From Blakeslea trispora (taxonomy: Eukaryota; Mucoromycota; Mucoromycetes; Mucorales; Choanephoraceae), in NCBI GenBank assembly GCA_025331445.1, contig JAIWNE010000067.1:62001-126000 (forward strand): 64,000 nt of DNA. The letters are read 5' to 3'. Position numbers and translations under genes: made by a program. Each line of letters begins with the position of its first letter. The first letter of the stretch is position 1. Positions 36,028-46,748 of the stretch are shown here, in pieces. The notes under the pieces are model-generated. The model had not been told where the DNA came from and did not search any database. It was given only the letters and a program-made list of their open reading frames with translations.

Positions 36028-37105
36028 TCGTTTGTATACAACAAGAAAAAAAAAAGAACAAAAAAAAAAACTTTCTAGATCAGCCGGGGGATTTGAATCC
36101 ATTTCTGGTGCGCGCACACTAGCAAAAAAAAAAGTAAAGCAGTTTTTTTTTGTATTCAATTCATGCCTTGTATTTTTGAGTTAAAATATGATATGGCAAT
36201 CAACGGCTTCTTCATTAGATGCAGTATTGACAAAATCGCACTTGGGTGCAATATCAGTGTTTCTTCTTGTTTTTCATCATGTCCTTGCATCTTTGTTGAT
36301 GTGTTTTGAGTAAAGAAAGAGAAACATCATGTTTATTTGTCATTCACACAGTTCTTTAAACTACATTTAGCTCTCATCAGGAGTGATGCAAGCTATCCTG
36401 ATAAAAAAAAAGCGGGGAAAAAGACATGTAGTATTTCCAACTCAGGTCTTGTAGCATCCTAGTTCATCAATACATAAGAAAGAAATAATGCTGTTTAACA
36501 GACAAATTCGCTCATCAAGCAATTCATGATTCACTCATCAAACTAATTGATGAATGAGAGCATGATAAAAGTTTATCTTGTAGACATCAGCTAGTGAAGG
36601 TTGTGGTATCATGTTTAGTTGTTGATTTGACTTGGCATCGAGCTTTATATGAAATGATCAGTGCTTTATTCTAACGGGTATCAAAAGCAGGGGCCATGCA
36701 ATCGACTGAATCCAGCTATCTTTAAGAATTCAATAGTTAATTTTGTAACAACAATGAATCAGAAAGAGAGAAACATAGCAGTGGCCAAGGTTTCATGTCT
36801 TTTGTATTGCATAAAGCCACTTACACTTGGGAGAAAAAAAGAACATATGCCGTTTGCTTCTTCTTCCGCTAGTTGATATTCATTTTCTCTTCTCAAGCAA
36901 GAAATGAATTTTATTGTTTCCTCCCCTTCATTCAATACCAATAGTCATCCTATCACCAATCTCGAGAAAGAAGAAACAGTCAATGGACCTGTCAAATTAA
37001 AGTTTGAAGAGTTCGTGACTGTGTATCGAGTTTTTTTTTTCTTTCTCGAAATCAAGAAAAAAAAAGTTTTAATATAGCTTCTTCTCTTTTTTTATTCAAC
37101 TTGAT
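36028..37105. other. Intergenic between WDR53-like gene and TSR1
   Basis: No supported gene. A partial inverted repeat occurs near 36525-36562 (TCATGATTCACTCATCAA against TTGATGAATGAGAGCATGA, imperfect). A CCAATC box at 36957-36962 lies about 149 bp before TSR1. Confidence 0.45.
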
Positions 37106-39523
37106 ATGGAGCATCGTCATAGAGCCGGTAGTTCTCACCAGTCCAACAAACCCTTCAAGAGTCGCCATGCCACCAAGGGTCAACTGAGAGAAGCCTCCAA
37201 GGGTAAAGTCAACCGTGCCTCTGTCAAGCAAGCCAACGGTCTCAAGACAGTCTCCAAAGCCGATCGTCGCCATGCTGCCAAGATCCTTCAACAAAAGAAG
37301 CGAGACGATATCACTCGTATCAGCCGTATCTTTGAAGGTCGTCAAGGCGCTCCCAAGATTGTACCTGTCTTGCCCTTGTGTCCTGATAGTGATATCGAAA
37401 GTGCCATCGCCTCTCTTTACCGTTCTCTAGGACAATCGATGCCCCCTCATGCGCATGAAGAACAAAGTGTGTTGAATGTAGAACGCTTCAAGCAAAAGAT
37501 CCAATTTGTTCCATTGAAGCGTAACTTTATTGATGTGATTGATGCCTTTAAAGTAGCTGATTTCGGTATTTTGTTGATGTCTGCTGATGTTGAAGTGGAC
37601 CAGTTCGGTATCAACTGTTTATTGGCTATTTTGAACCAAGGTATAGTGAATGCTGTTCCTGTGGTACAACATATCGATCATGTACCTGCTAAGCTTCGTA
37701 CAAGCACCAAAAAGTCCTTGACTGCCTTTATTCAACAATTCTTCCCTGAACATGAACATCTCTATAGTCTGGATACAGACAATGACTGTATTGCTGCCCT
37801 GAGATATATTACCGGTCAACGTCCTAAGCCTATGTCATGGCGTGACAACCATCCTTATCTTTTGGCTGATCAAGTCGAATATGATGCTATCACGCCTGAG
37901 CGTGGTGTCCTCAAAGTGACTGGTTATGCTCGTGGTAACCCATTCAATGCCAACCGTCTCGTTCACCTTCAGAACTTTGGTGATTTCCAGATCCAACAAA
38001 TCACCAGTGCCGATATTGCTCAACACAATGCCATGCAAGAAGACAACCAAGTGATTGATACCCCTCAGCCTGAAGAACAGGATGACCTGGTTGCTGAAAA
38101 TGAGCCTGATTTTATGGAAAACGAACAGACATGGCCCACAGAAGAAGAATTGGCTGAAGCTGATGCCCGTGTGCGTCGCATGCGTCAGATGGAAGAAGAG
38201 GGCGCTACCAAGCGTGTGCCTAAGGGTACTTCTTCTTACCAAGCTGCTTGGATTGTAGATGAAGAGGATGCTGATTACAGTGAAGAGGAAGAAGAAGAGG
38301 ATACGATGATGGATACATATGAAGACGATATGGTTGAACCTGCCGAAAGTGCTTTCCCTCCTGAAGATGATGAATATGAGGAAATTGAGATGGACGGCAA
38401 GGATGATACCAAAGACGAGTTTGATGCTGAAGAGGAAGCCAGACAATATGAAGAATATTTGAAGCAAAGACAAGTGGATTTTGAAAACTATGATGAATTC
38501 CCTGATGAGATTGACACACCTATGCACATCACTGCTAGAGAACGATTCGCTCGTTACCGTGGTCTCAAGTCCTTCAGGACCTCTCCCTGGGATCCCTATG
38601 AAAACTTGCCTGTGGATTATGCCAGAATCTTCCAGTTCGAAAACTATGCTCGTACCAAGGCTCGTGTCATCAATCAAGCCATTGTAGGTCAAGTCAAGCC
38701 TGGTAGAAGAATCACTGTCTGGATCAGCAATGTGCCTGTACAAGCTTACGAAGCCTATGACAAGACCCGACCTTTTGTGTTGTTTGGTCTGTTACAATAT
38801 GAACACAAGATGTCTTTGATTAACTTGCAAGTGCAACGTGATAATGCTTATGAAGAAGCTGTCAAATCAAAAGATCCTATGATCTTGCATATGGGCTTCA
38901 GAAGATACCGTACCAAGCCTTTGTATTCACAAAACACCAACAAGGGTACAAATCATGTACACAAATTTGAGCGTTTCATGAAGATGGGTCGTTCTTATGT
39001 TGCTACTGTCTATGGTCCTGTTGTCTTTGGCAAGATGCCTGTGATGTTCTATAAGGAAACAGACAATGTCAATGGTAAGTTTTATAGATAGAAATATGGA
39101 CTTCAATCAGGGTATTCAACTGTATCACCACTAGAACCCATTTTAGTATCCACTGGTACATTCATGAACACAGATGTCAAGCGTATCATTGCCAAACGTA
39201 TCATTCTCAGTGGTCATCCATTTAAATGTCATAAGCGATCTGCTGTCATTCGATTTATGTTCTTTAATGTGGAGGATATCTACTGGTTTAAGCCTGTTCA
39301 GTTGACTACAAAATATGGCCGTGTGGGACACATTGTTGAGTCACTGGGTACACATGGTTACATGAAGTGTATATTTGATGGACCATTAACACAACAAGAT
39401 ACAGTGATGATGTGTCTCTATAAGCGTGTGTTCCCCAAGTGGAACACTGAATTATTCACAGGCGGTTTAGACAAGTCTGTTCAAACTTCTTCTATTAGCA
39501 AAATCACTGCTATGGAAGAATAA
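37106..39523 (+). CDS. TSR1: 40S ribosome biogenesis factor TSR1
   Basis: GTPase-fold protein (without GTPase activity in known members) that escorts pre-40S subunits during 20S pre-rRNA maturation; nucleolus to cytoplasm. Two exons, 37106-39074 and 39147-39523; 781 residues (yeast 788). N-terminal basic region [21 protein letters not shown] is a family signature. It is followed by the BMS1/TSR1 core ([14 protein letters not shown]-like YLLADQVEY), a long acidic stretch (about residues 310-470) and the C-terminal [39 protein letters not shown] and [14 protein letters not shown]. It converges on CYT1, 174 bp between stops. Confidence 0.96.
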
Positions 39524-39697
39524 TCTCTCTTTTTTTTTTCTTAGACATTTATAATAATAAAGAAACTATTCACTTTCGACTCTAAAAAAAAAGAAGAATA
39601 TTCTAACTTTTTCTTTTATTTTTTAAATTATTATTATCATTTATTCACAAAAACACATCCCAATAAATACAACAAATCGTTTTCATTTCAAAAAAAC

Positions 39698-40986
39698 TTA
39701 GAACTTGGGAGGACTACACAAAAGCAATAAAATCAATACATAGAAACAAAAGTAATGTTCATGTCTTTCTTACCTGTAAACAATCTTTCTAGACTTGATA
39801 GGAGCCCACTTGAACTTCTTGAGGTAGATGGACAAAGCAGTCAAACCGACCAAGATAACAGTGGCCTTCATACCCATCTTCTTACGATCATCATGTTCAG
39901 GTTCGGCAGCCCAGGCAAGGAAAGTACTGACATCCTTGGCCATTTGAGAAGTAGTGGCAGGAGTACCATCTTCGTATTCAACAAGACCGTCAAAGAGAAC
40001 ACGAGCCATGGCAATAGCACCACCGGGGAAGTAAGGGTTGTAGTTCAAACCTTCACGAACTTCAACACCTCCGGGGGCATCAACATAACCAGTCAAAAGA
40101 GCAAAGACATAGTCCTATACACACACGCACATACAATCTCTCACATCAGTTTCCTGTTCAAAGATATCCCGTTTCTGTCTCTCTCTCTTATTATTATTAC
40201 CTCACCACCATGACGAGCCTTGGTCATCAAAGAGAGATCTGGGGGCAAAGCACCAGCATTACCAGCACGAGCAGCTTCTTCGTTAGCATAAGGCTTGGGC
40301 ATATAATCAGCAGGCTAATTAGAAAAAAAAGTAAGTACAAGTATGTTCACTCAATGGAAGCACCCATATTACCTTGCCGGGTCTCATGAACATATCACCA
40401 TTGTCATCGGGACCATCTTGGTATTCGAATTCTTCGGCCATAGCCTTGACTTCATCTTCGGTGTGAGAGACACCAATCAAGTTTCTCCAGGCAATACGGT
40501 CAAGAGAGTGACAGGCAGAACAAACTTCTCTGTAGACTTGGTAACCACGACGAATACTATAGGGAAGAATGAATATGATTTGAATAAAGTAAATAGAAAC
40601 AACTTACGCAGCGTGATCAAAAGTGCTCAAAGGACCACTGTGAGGCCAAGGATGAGTAGGAGGGTGAAGACCTTCATCAGCCATGTTGGCAGAAGCATCG
40701 ACGTACATGTAGGTCAAAGCAGTGGCACCAACAATACCAGCAGTGATACCAGCTACTTGCTTGTTAGAGTGCTATAAAAATAAAGATGTCAATAAATAAA
40801 TAAAATAAATAGCGAATGTCATTAATTACAGTAGCAGCACTAGTGGAAGCAAAACGTGTCTATATATAAAAAAAAAAGGAGGGGGGGGGATGAGTTCATG
40901 CCAAACATTCGAATGGTGTCACTCACCTGTTGAGCCAATTGCTTGACAGAGCGTCTAGCAGCTTGAGAAGCAATTCTAGAGAACAT
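39698..40986 (-). CDS. CYT1: Cytochrome c1, heme protein of complex III
   Basis: Electron carrier of the bc1 complex in the mitochondrial inner membrane. Seven exons: 40986-40927, 40859-40830, 40771-40608, 40556-40373, 40314-40201, 40114-39774, 39713-39698; 302 residues. Basic presequence [20 protein letters not shown]; bipartite signal; heme site CSACH in [18 protein letters not shown]; axial Met region [12 protein letters not shown]-terminal membrane anchor [15 protein letters not shown] then [12 protein letters not shown]. The open frame appears to stop right after KIVYR, but splicing the 60-nt intron 39773-39714 restores the conserved end KIVYSPPKF. A CCAATCA box lies about 145 bp upstream. 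Confidence 0.95.
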
Positions 40987-41129
40987 TAGAGAAGAAGGGG
41001 GGGATTGAAAGAGTAGGGAGAGGGGGGGTTTTAATGTTCGAGAAACAACAGTTTTTTATAAAAAAAAAATCTTTCTATTTCATTCAATTCCACTTGTCCT
41101 CTAAATTCAGGGTCCGTTGGGTTGTGATT

Positions 41130-41136
41130 TGATTGG
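41130..41136. promoter_or_regulatory. CCAATCA box upstream of CYT1
   Basis: TGATTGG on the plus strand (CCAATCA on the gene strand), about 145 bp before the start codon. Candidate HAP/NF-Y site, which controls respiratory genes in yeast. Confidence 0.45.
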
Positions 41137-42161
41137 GCCTACACTTCATCACTGAAAGGGGGAAATCAAAACAGATGACGTACAAGAGTAACGACTACTC
41201 TTGCCCAATAAAAATTGAATTATGTGACTGCTTACTCGGCTTCATTCTCATATTAGGCGGCTTAGCTTTTAACCTCACTCTTTTCATTCGTTTTCACAAA
41301 TCAACGTCTTTATGCTCATGTTGAGATGAGCGACTCGATCATGCTTTTTTCTGAATACAAGGCATGGTCACATCACGACATCCGAGACTCGAATCCTCGA
41401 GTGGCTTTATCGAAAAAAAAGATGCCAGCAACAACTTGATCAAGCGCCAAAACAGCCAATAAGCTTCAAACAAGCGACTGTGATTATCGCGTTGGACCAT
41501 AAAAAAGAAAACTGAAGCTGGTTATGCTACTTTAGCCAGACGAAATATGGTTGCTATATTGAATATCAGCAGTTTGAGTGGATGGCCCCTTAATATAATA
41601 TAAAAGTTCAATACAACCACACAACTTTGAAAGTATAAATGACTTGAGATTCCTTAACCTTTCTGTTACTGCAAGGTTTGAAATTGAGAATTGCTTTCAT
41701 ATAGGATGCGATAAATGAGGTATTCACAATGCACCCCCCCCTCATCAAACACTGAGCATCTTTTACCTTTTTACAAAGAGCAATCCATTTGTTCCTCAAT
41801 GCTAGTGTCTTTGATCTGAATGTGTCAATAATTACAAAATAAAGAATAGTTATTCCTCTCTTATTGAGTCATAATAGGTGTCTCGAATAGCAAGATTGAT
41901 TTCTCACGTAATTCCTTGGCTCGTGTTTAGAGAGAATAAAGTAACGCACGAGCCTCCCCTCTTTGATGAATTAGCTAGCATCTTTAAACAGATAATATGA
42001 TATTCAATGGAGAGTTGTCTGATAACAATGAATGTCTCATCCTATCGGCTGACAACCATTCTAGTTGAAAGAAAGAAAAATGCCATGAACTGGAATGCCA
42101 GAGTAAATGTCCCTCTCTCTTAAGCAAACATTTCAAGAAATAGACGTCACTTTCGCCTTGG

Positions 42162-42168
42162 CCAATCA
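42162..42168. promoter_or_regulatory. CCAATCA box upstream of NDUFB3
   Basis: CCAATCA about 102 bp before the start codon of the complex I subunit; a GACGTCA element (42144-42150) lies just before it. Confidence 0.45.
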
Positions 42169-42269
42169 AATACTAGAAATTGGCAGCAACATGGGCTTTC
42201 TAATTACAGAAATTCAGTTTTTTTTTTTCTTTTTCTTTTTTTTCTAACTCTTTACTCCCCACTCTTCTA

Positions 42270-42473
42270 ATGAAGTCTCACGTTCAAGCACAAGTTAAGA
42301 CACCCGTCTACCACGATCCTTGGGCCAAGCGTGAAGCCTGGCGCAAGCACCCCATCTTTTCCAAGGCCTCCAACTTCAAGACTATGTTCCCCGGTCTTGG
42401 TATTGCTACTGTCGCTTTCACTGCTTACTGTACTTATGAGCACTTCTTCCTTAACAAGAAGAGCCACCACTAA
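42270..42473 (+). CDS. Complex I accessory subunit NDUFB3/B12
   Basis: Small single-pass subunit of the membrane arm of mitochondrial NADH:ubiquinone oxidoreductase. Single exon, 67 residues. The motif DPWAKREAWRKHPIFS matches DPWGRNEAWRY of human NDUFB3; one membrane segment (FPGLGIATVAFTAYCTYEHFF) and a His-rich end (KKSHH) follow, as in the human protein. Shorter at the N-terminus than the human subunit, like fungal members. Confidence 0.88.
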   Translation: MKSHVQAQVKTPVYHDPWAKREAWRKHPIFSKASNFKTMFPGLGIATVAFTAYCTYEHFFLNKKSHH

Positions 42474-42729
42474 GCAGGCAAATCTTGGCTTTTTTGTATG
42501 TTATTCCCGTCTTTTTTTTTCTCGTAATTTTGGTAAGTGTTCTTTGAGACTATAGTTGTATCTCGCTTTATTTTGTACTCATCTTTTTGTTTAGAATAAA
42601 TAAACCATTTTATGCGATTGACACACCTATTACAGCATTGACTATCTTGGCTGTTGTTTTTTTTTTCTTTTTTTTTTTTTGAAGAGTGCATAGACTTTAG
42701 CAAAAAAGCAAAAGAATCTGTACACACGC

Positions 42730-42793
<64 letters not shown>

Positions 42794-42958
42794 ATACATA
42801 CATAGCCAAATGATGATTATGCTCTTGCCAATATCAGATTTCTTTTTGTTTCTAAGGCATAAAGATATTGTTTGTTTGGTTTTCTACAAAAAAGCTATCC
42901 CAGCCTAAGAAGGAAAGGAAGAAGAATCAGTAATGAGACAACATACCATATGAATCAA
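42474..42958. other. Intergenic 3' region of NDUFB3 and of the Zn2Cys6 gene
   Basis: No gene. Contains a (CA)n microsatellite. Confidence 0.5.
42732..42786. repeat. (AC)n microsatellite
   Basis: About 27 AC units between the convergent NDUFB3 and Zn2Cys6 genes. Likely length-polymorphic between strains. Confidence 0.95.
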
Positions 42959-45461
42959 TCACTTGCCTTGAATATCGAAATTTGGATTAGGCGTCTCTGG
43001 AAAAGACCCTCCAGCAGTAGAGAAAAGTTGTTGCCATGTCATTTGAGGAAGAGCAGGCATTCCACCATTCAACAGCCATGACTGACCATTTTCGGCTAAT
43101 GACAACCTGCTGTTATCATTTGCAAAAACGGGTGGACCAGCCATTTGCTGGATATTCATAGGAGAGGTGGATGGATTCTGCTGAAATAAGGGTTGTGAAC
43201 TGGATGGTCCTGTAAATACTTGATTTTGTTTGTCACGCTTCTTGTTACTTTCTAGTAGACTTGAGAGCGTCTGGAGAAAGGCAATCAGGGGAGGGCCAGT
43301 AGGAGCATCTTTCCCGAGAGGAACGAGACATTCTTCTTTGCAGATAGTGGCATAGTTTCGTGCCTCTTCAGCGACTCGGGGATCTGAGCTTGTGCAATTA
43401 TAGATATGAATCAAAGCAGCTTGAAGGACGGAATAAGCTATACATAGACATATAAGAAGATAGGTTTTGACTTGTATGATTTTAGCTTACCTGCAAAGTT
43501 CCACCCAAATTTTGCAATGGACGTGTAAGGAATAGCCCGAGCAATATTGGTACTCACTTTGGCTGCATGCGTACATGTCTCGGTAGCCTTCTGAACAATA
43601 GTATCATGATCACCTTCTACATCTAGCACAATAAACGGCCGATGCAAAAGTAAGATCACTGCATAATAGCAAATGGTCAAAGGTCCTCCTTCCACAATCT
43701 TTTTAGAATCTGGAGGAAAATGATGGATGTTTTCTAGATCCTGTTCTGTTATTTTGCGACTCTCTGGTACATTCGCTAGCCATTCAGTCAACATTCTCTG
43801 TAAGCTCCAGACTGTTTGGCTCATTGTCTTTGTTCGATAGCCATTGGCCTTGGCCCTTGGAGAATAAATACGACGGAGCACTTCGCCCAAGATACCAGAT
43901 AGTTTGACAAAGTGAACAAAGAGGGTCAAATCTTCATTGCCGTTAGGGCCCCGAATCGAGGGTAAATCAATATCACAATCAGAATCAGCAATGGCAAGTG
44001 GTCTTCCCATGATAGCTGAGCACCATCGATCTGTAACATAGGTCGAGTAGAACAGTCGTTTCCTTTTCTCTTTTAGTTCCTCAGAGACCTGTATTGTGGT
44101 CACCGTCCGATGCAATCCTAGGTCTTGTGCCATTCGAATGGCCATACCTGCAAATATCCAATTACGATAAGAACTTGTAGAGTAAGTAGGGTGTGCACAT
44201 AACAAGGTAAGTGCCTGAATGGTAGCCACACGAGGCTTCAAGTATTCTTTTCGTACAAGCGTATTTGTTCTCTCTAACAAGAGTTGGAAAATCTCATCTC
44301 GTTTCACTTTGGCATCTGTAAAAACATGACTGTCCTCTTTCACAAAGAAACAGGCATATGTACAGATAGCATAGGTCAAGAGTGGAGCAGGCGGAGGCGT
44401 CGTTCTGCCTTCAAATGCATCCATATATTCATCTCTCTCTATCACAGGCAGTGTGACATGCGCATCCTCAAAATAAGCTTGTACAAGAGCATTGAGAACA
44501 GATTTTGGCATGATGCATTCAATCGTCTCTTGTTTATCATCTTCAAGCTGCACTGCTTCCTCATCAGCGGTTGTGTCTCTTATAATCATAAGATCGTCGT
44601 CGTCCATGTTGACTCGCCGAAGACGATAGTTTGAATTTGGCTTATTAAAGGAAGGTACGATATACATTTTCTTTGGATTTGAGCCTCTCTGCTGAGGTTG
44701 CTCTGTTGACTCAGATACTACTGCTGCACCTTCTTCGTCCCTATTGTTAGACAGTATGTCCCCTACCAGGTAATAGCCGGAAGAGCTTCCGTGATAACGA
44801 TACACTTTTCCCTCTACATCTCGAAGTACTTTTGGTTGTTGATCTTGATCCATTGAATCCACTGTTGGCTCAATCCTCTGCCTCTTGGTCTCTTCTGCCA
44901 ACTCAGGATGTACTGAAGCTTGATTATTAATACCTTTTAGAAGACTCTCCATCTTCTCAAGCCTTGTTTCTAGGCTTTCGATATAGCTGAATAAAATAAA
45001 CATTGTTATGTAATCACAATCTAGCCATACAAAATAAAATGATTCTTTACCCTTTGGGTGGTCCTCGTTTCTTTGTTGCCTGCATTGAGTAACAAAGCAT
45101 GAATTATGATGATTACTTTTTTTTCTTTTTATGTCATTTACTTGGTTAAATGTACACTCCCAATTATACTGAGTACAGGTTGAACAAGGTTGCCTTGTAT
45201 TTACATCACATCTAATTTTATTGTTTATTAGTGTTTTTATTTCATTCAACATAGTCGATAAGTACTTTATTTTTTTGCGCCTACAGGTATCACCTAATAT
45301 GCCAAATAAGTCATAAAATTGTTCAAGAAAAGTTACTAGTACATACACGCTCTAGTTATGCGTGTTCGCTTAGAATCATTTGAATTATGTCTTTCGGATC
45401 CTTTGTCATATGATTCATCAGCAATGAGTAAAGGTGGTGATGTGTTATTGAGGTTGTCCAT
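42959..45461 (-). CDS. Zn2Cys6 fungal transcription factor
   Basis: Nuclear DNA-binding regulator. Six exons: 45461-45347, 45293-45266, 45211-45142, 45079-45051, 44986-43491, 43437-42959; 738 residues. The binuclear zinc cluster is assembled across three exons: RACDTCRRKKIKCD then PCSTC and NWECTF, giving C-x2-C-x6-C-x7-C-x2-C-x6-C (about residues 39-66). Next come a linker KKRGPPKGY, a coiled-coil dimerisation segment IESLETRLEKMESLLKGI, and the fungal_trans domain: WIFAGMAIRMAQDLGLHR, KEKRKRLFYSTYVTDRW, MGRPLAI, DCDIDLP. The C-terminal 130 residues are Ser/Pro/Gln-rich, a likely activation region. Target genes are unknown. Exons 2 and 4 are only 28 and 29 nt. Confidence 0.9.
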
Positions 45462-45898
45462 GTTCAACTTGGCTTAAAAGAGAAAGAGAGAAAGGAAAAA
45501 TGAAATAGCCGCACGCATATTTACTAAAAGAGAGGCATACTTTAAATTCAGATCCTTGCATTAGAATCTTATTCATATATCGAATCACTCGATATACACA
45601 TATTGAATAATAGTCATAAAACGGTCACTAAGTAAATATTGCTATTACAAAATCGATTTTTCACTCAGGACTATAGCAGATGTTCAAACCAATTCTCACA
45701 ATTCAGTTGATGTCCAAAAGTATAAGCAGAAGACACATTTTTAAAAAAAACCCAACTTATCTGTCACAAATCTCGATCGATTTTACCTGTCTTTGTCTTT
45801 TTTTTAATTCATATCCTATGTATCTTTATATTCTTTGAATATAATAGTAACCATAAAAGTAACCTTAATGCAAATTCAGATAACAAACAAAAAATCAA
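45462..45898. other. Intergenic upstream of the Zn2Cys6 gene
   Basis: No coding frame seen; presumably its promoter and the 3' region of the next gene. Confidence 0.45.
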
Positions 45899-46297
45899 TT
45901 ATATATCATCAACAGAAATACCAGCCATAGTCTCGCCAAAACCGTTCTGACCAATCAGAGGTACTCCTGGCCTGATCGCACTGTTGGAAGCAGAGGATGT
46001 CTGTGCGCCCGTTGCATAATACTCAGCCTTTATGCCAACTAACTGAGGATTAGCAACCATGATGATAGCTGCTATACCAATCAAAAGGGTTAAAGATAAG
46101 GTAGCAGCAATCCGACATCGCTTTTTCCATAGAAAGCTTGAGCTATCTAATGCTTTTGTACTCCAAGAGCCACTGCCCACAAACCAAGCTAATGGAAATA
46201 AGAATCCCATAAAAAAGAAGTACATTTCAATAGGTCTTGCTTGTTTTGTCTCTACATCTTCTATGTCTTGCTTGCAAACTGAACTCTTTTCTTCCAT
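45899..46297 (-). CDS. Small two-segment membrane protein of unknown function
   Basis: Single exon, 132 residues. Hydrophilic N-terminus (about 22 residues), a first hydrophobic segment MYFFFMGFLFPLAWFVGS (residues 25-42), a basic loop FLWKKRCRI, a second segment ATLSLTLLIGIAAIIMV (residues 65-81), then a soluble Ser/Gly-rich tail. The GFLFPLAWFVGS block resembles a motif seen in short fungal two-pass membrane proteins, but I cannot name a family. It is divergent from RPO41 with about 450 bp between the starts. Confidence 0.7.
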   Translation of the reverse strand: MEEKSSVCKQDIEDVETKQARPIEMYFFFMGFLFPLAWFVGSGSWSTKALDSSSFLWKKRCRIAATLSLTLLIGIAAIIMVANPQLVGIKAEYYATGAQTSSASNSAIRPGVPLIGQNGFGETMAGISVDDI

Positions 46298-46748
46298 ATT
46301 AACCGGTGAAATGAATTTAAAGCAAAAAGCTATTGTTTGCTCTTGAATCAGAGATTTAATGATTATTTTGTGCTTTCAACATGTAAAGGAGAAAGTTTGA
46401 ATAGATCAAAGATCATTTTGATTGCTTTTTAAGCTTTGATAATAAGGCGACACAAACTTTTTAAAGAACAACTGTCTTCTGACTTTTAAAATTTAAACAA
46501 CTCTTATTGACAGTCACTTTTTTCTGCAGTAAAAAAAAAAATGTAAAAAAAAAATAGAAGAAGTCCTTGCCGACATACCCTTGACAGCTTTTCCCTTTTT
46601 ATATTACTTTCTTTCTTTGTCTAAACTTATACCGCATATATATTTGTAACTCTTGCAAATACTTGTAGCTATAGCATTACTACTACCGGTGCTTCAAACT
46701 TGCTATTTCTTCGATACTCTCAGACAACTTTATTTTTTTTCTTTCGGT
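46298..46748. other. Divergent promoter region of RPO41 and the small membrane protein gene
   Basis: No separate gene. A frame open from 46653 runs into RPO41, but the presequence-like start is the ATG at 46749. Confidence 0.5.

Larger units (their letters stand above)
40987..42269. other. 1.3-kb divergent intergenic region between CYT1 and NDUFB3
   Basis: No gene I can support. CCAATCA boxes stand near both ends (41130-41136 for CYT1, 42162-42168 for NDUFB3). A minus-strand stretch at about 41800-41740 reads LALRNKWIALCKK and ends at a good donor, AAG|GTAAAAG, but no partner exons were found. Confidence 0.45.

Noticed and set aside
36060..36110. tRNA-like T-arm (GGATTCAAATCC on the minus strand)
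   Set aside because: The loop has one base too many, the stem does not pair, and no acceptor or anticodon arm is nearby.
36027..36159. Longer N-terminus for the WDR53-like protein (frame open upstream, MDSNPPADL)
   Set aside because: The extra residues are low-complexity Phe/Ser from poly-T runs and do not resemble a WD40 N-terminus; ATG 36027 starts directly before the first blade.
38000..38743. Long minus-strand frame (302 codons) inside TSR1
   Set aside because: Antisense shadow of the highly coding TSR1 exon; no recognisable domains.
41360..41410. tRNA-like hairpin around ACTCGAATCCTCG
   Set aside because: It forms a T-arm-like stem but no matching acceptor stem, D-arm or anticodon loop lies at the right distance on either strand.
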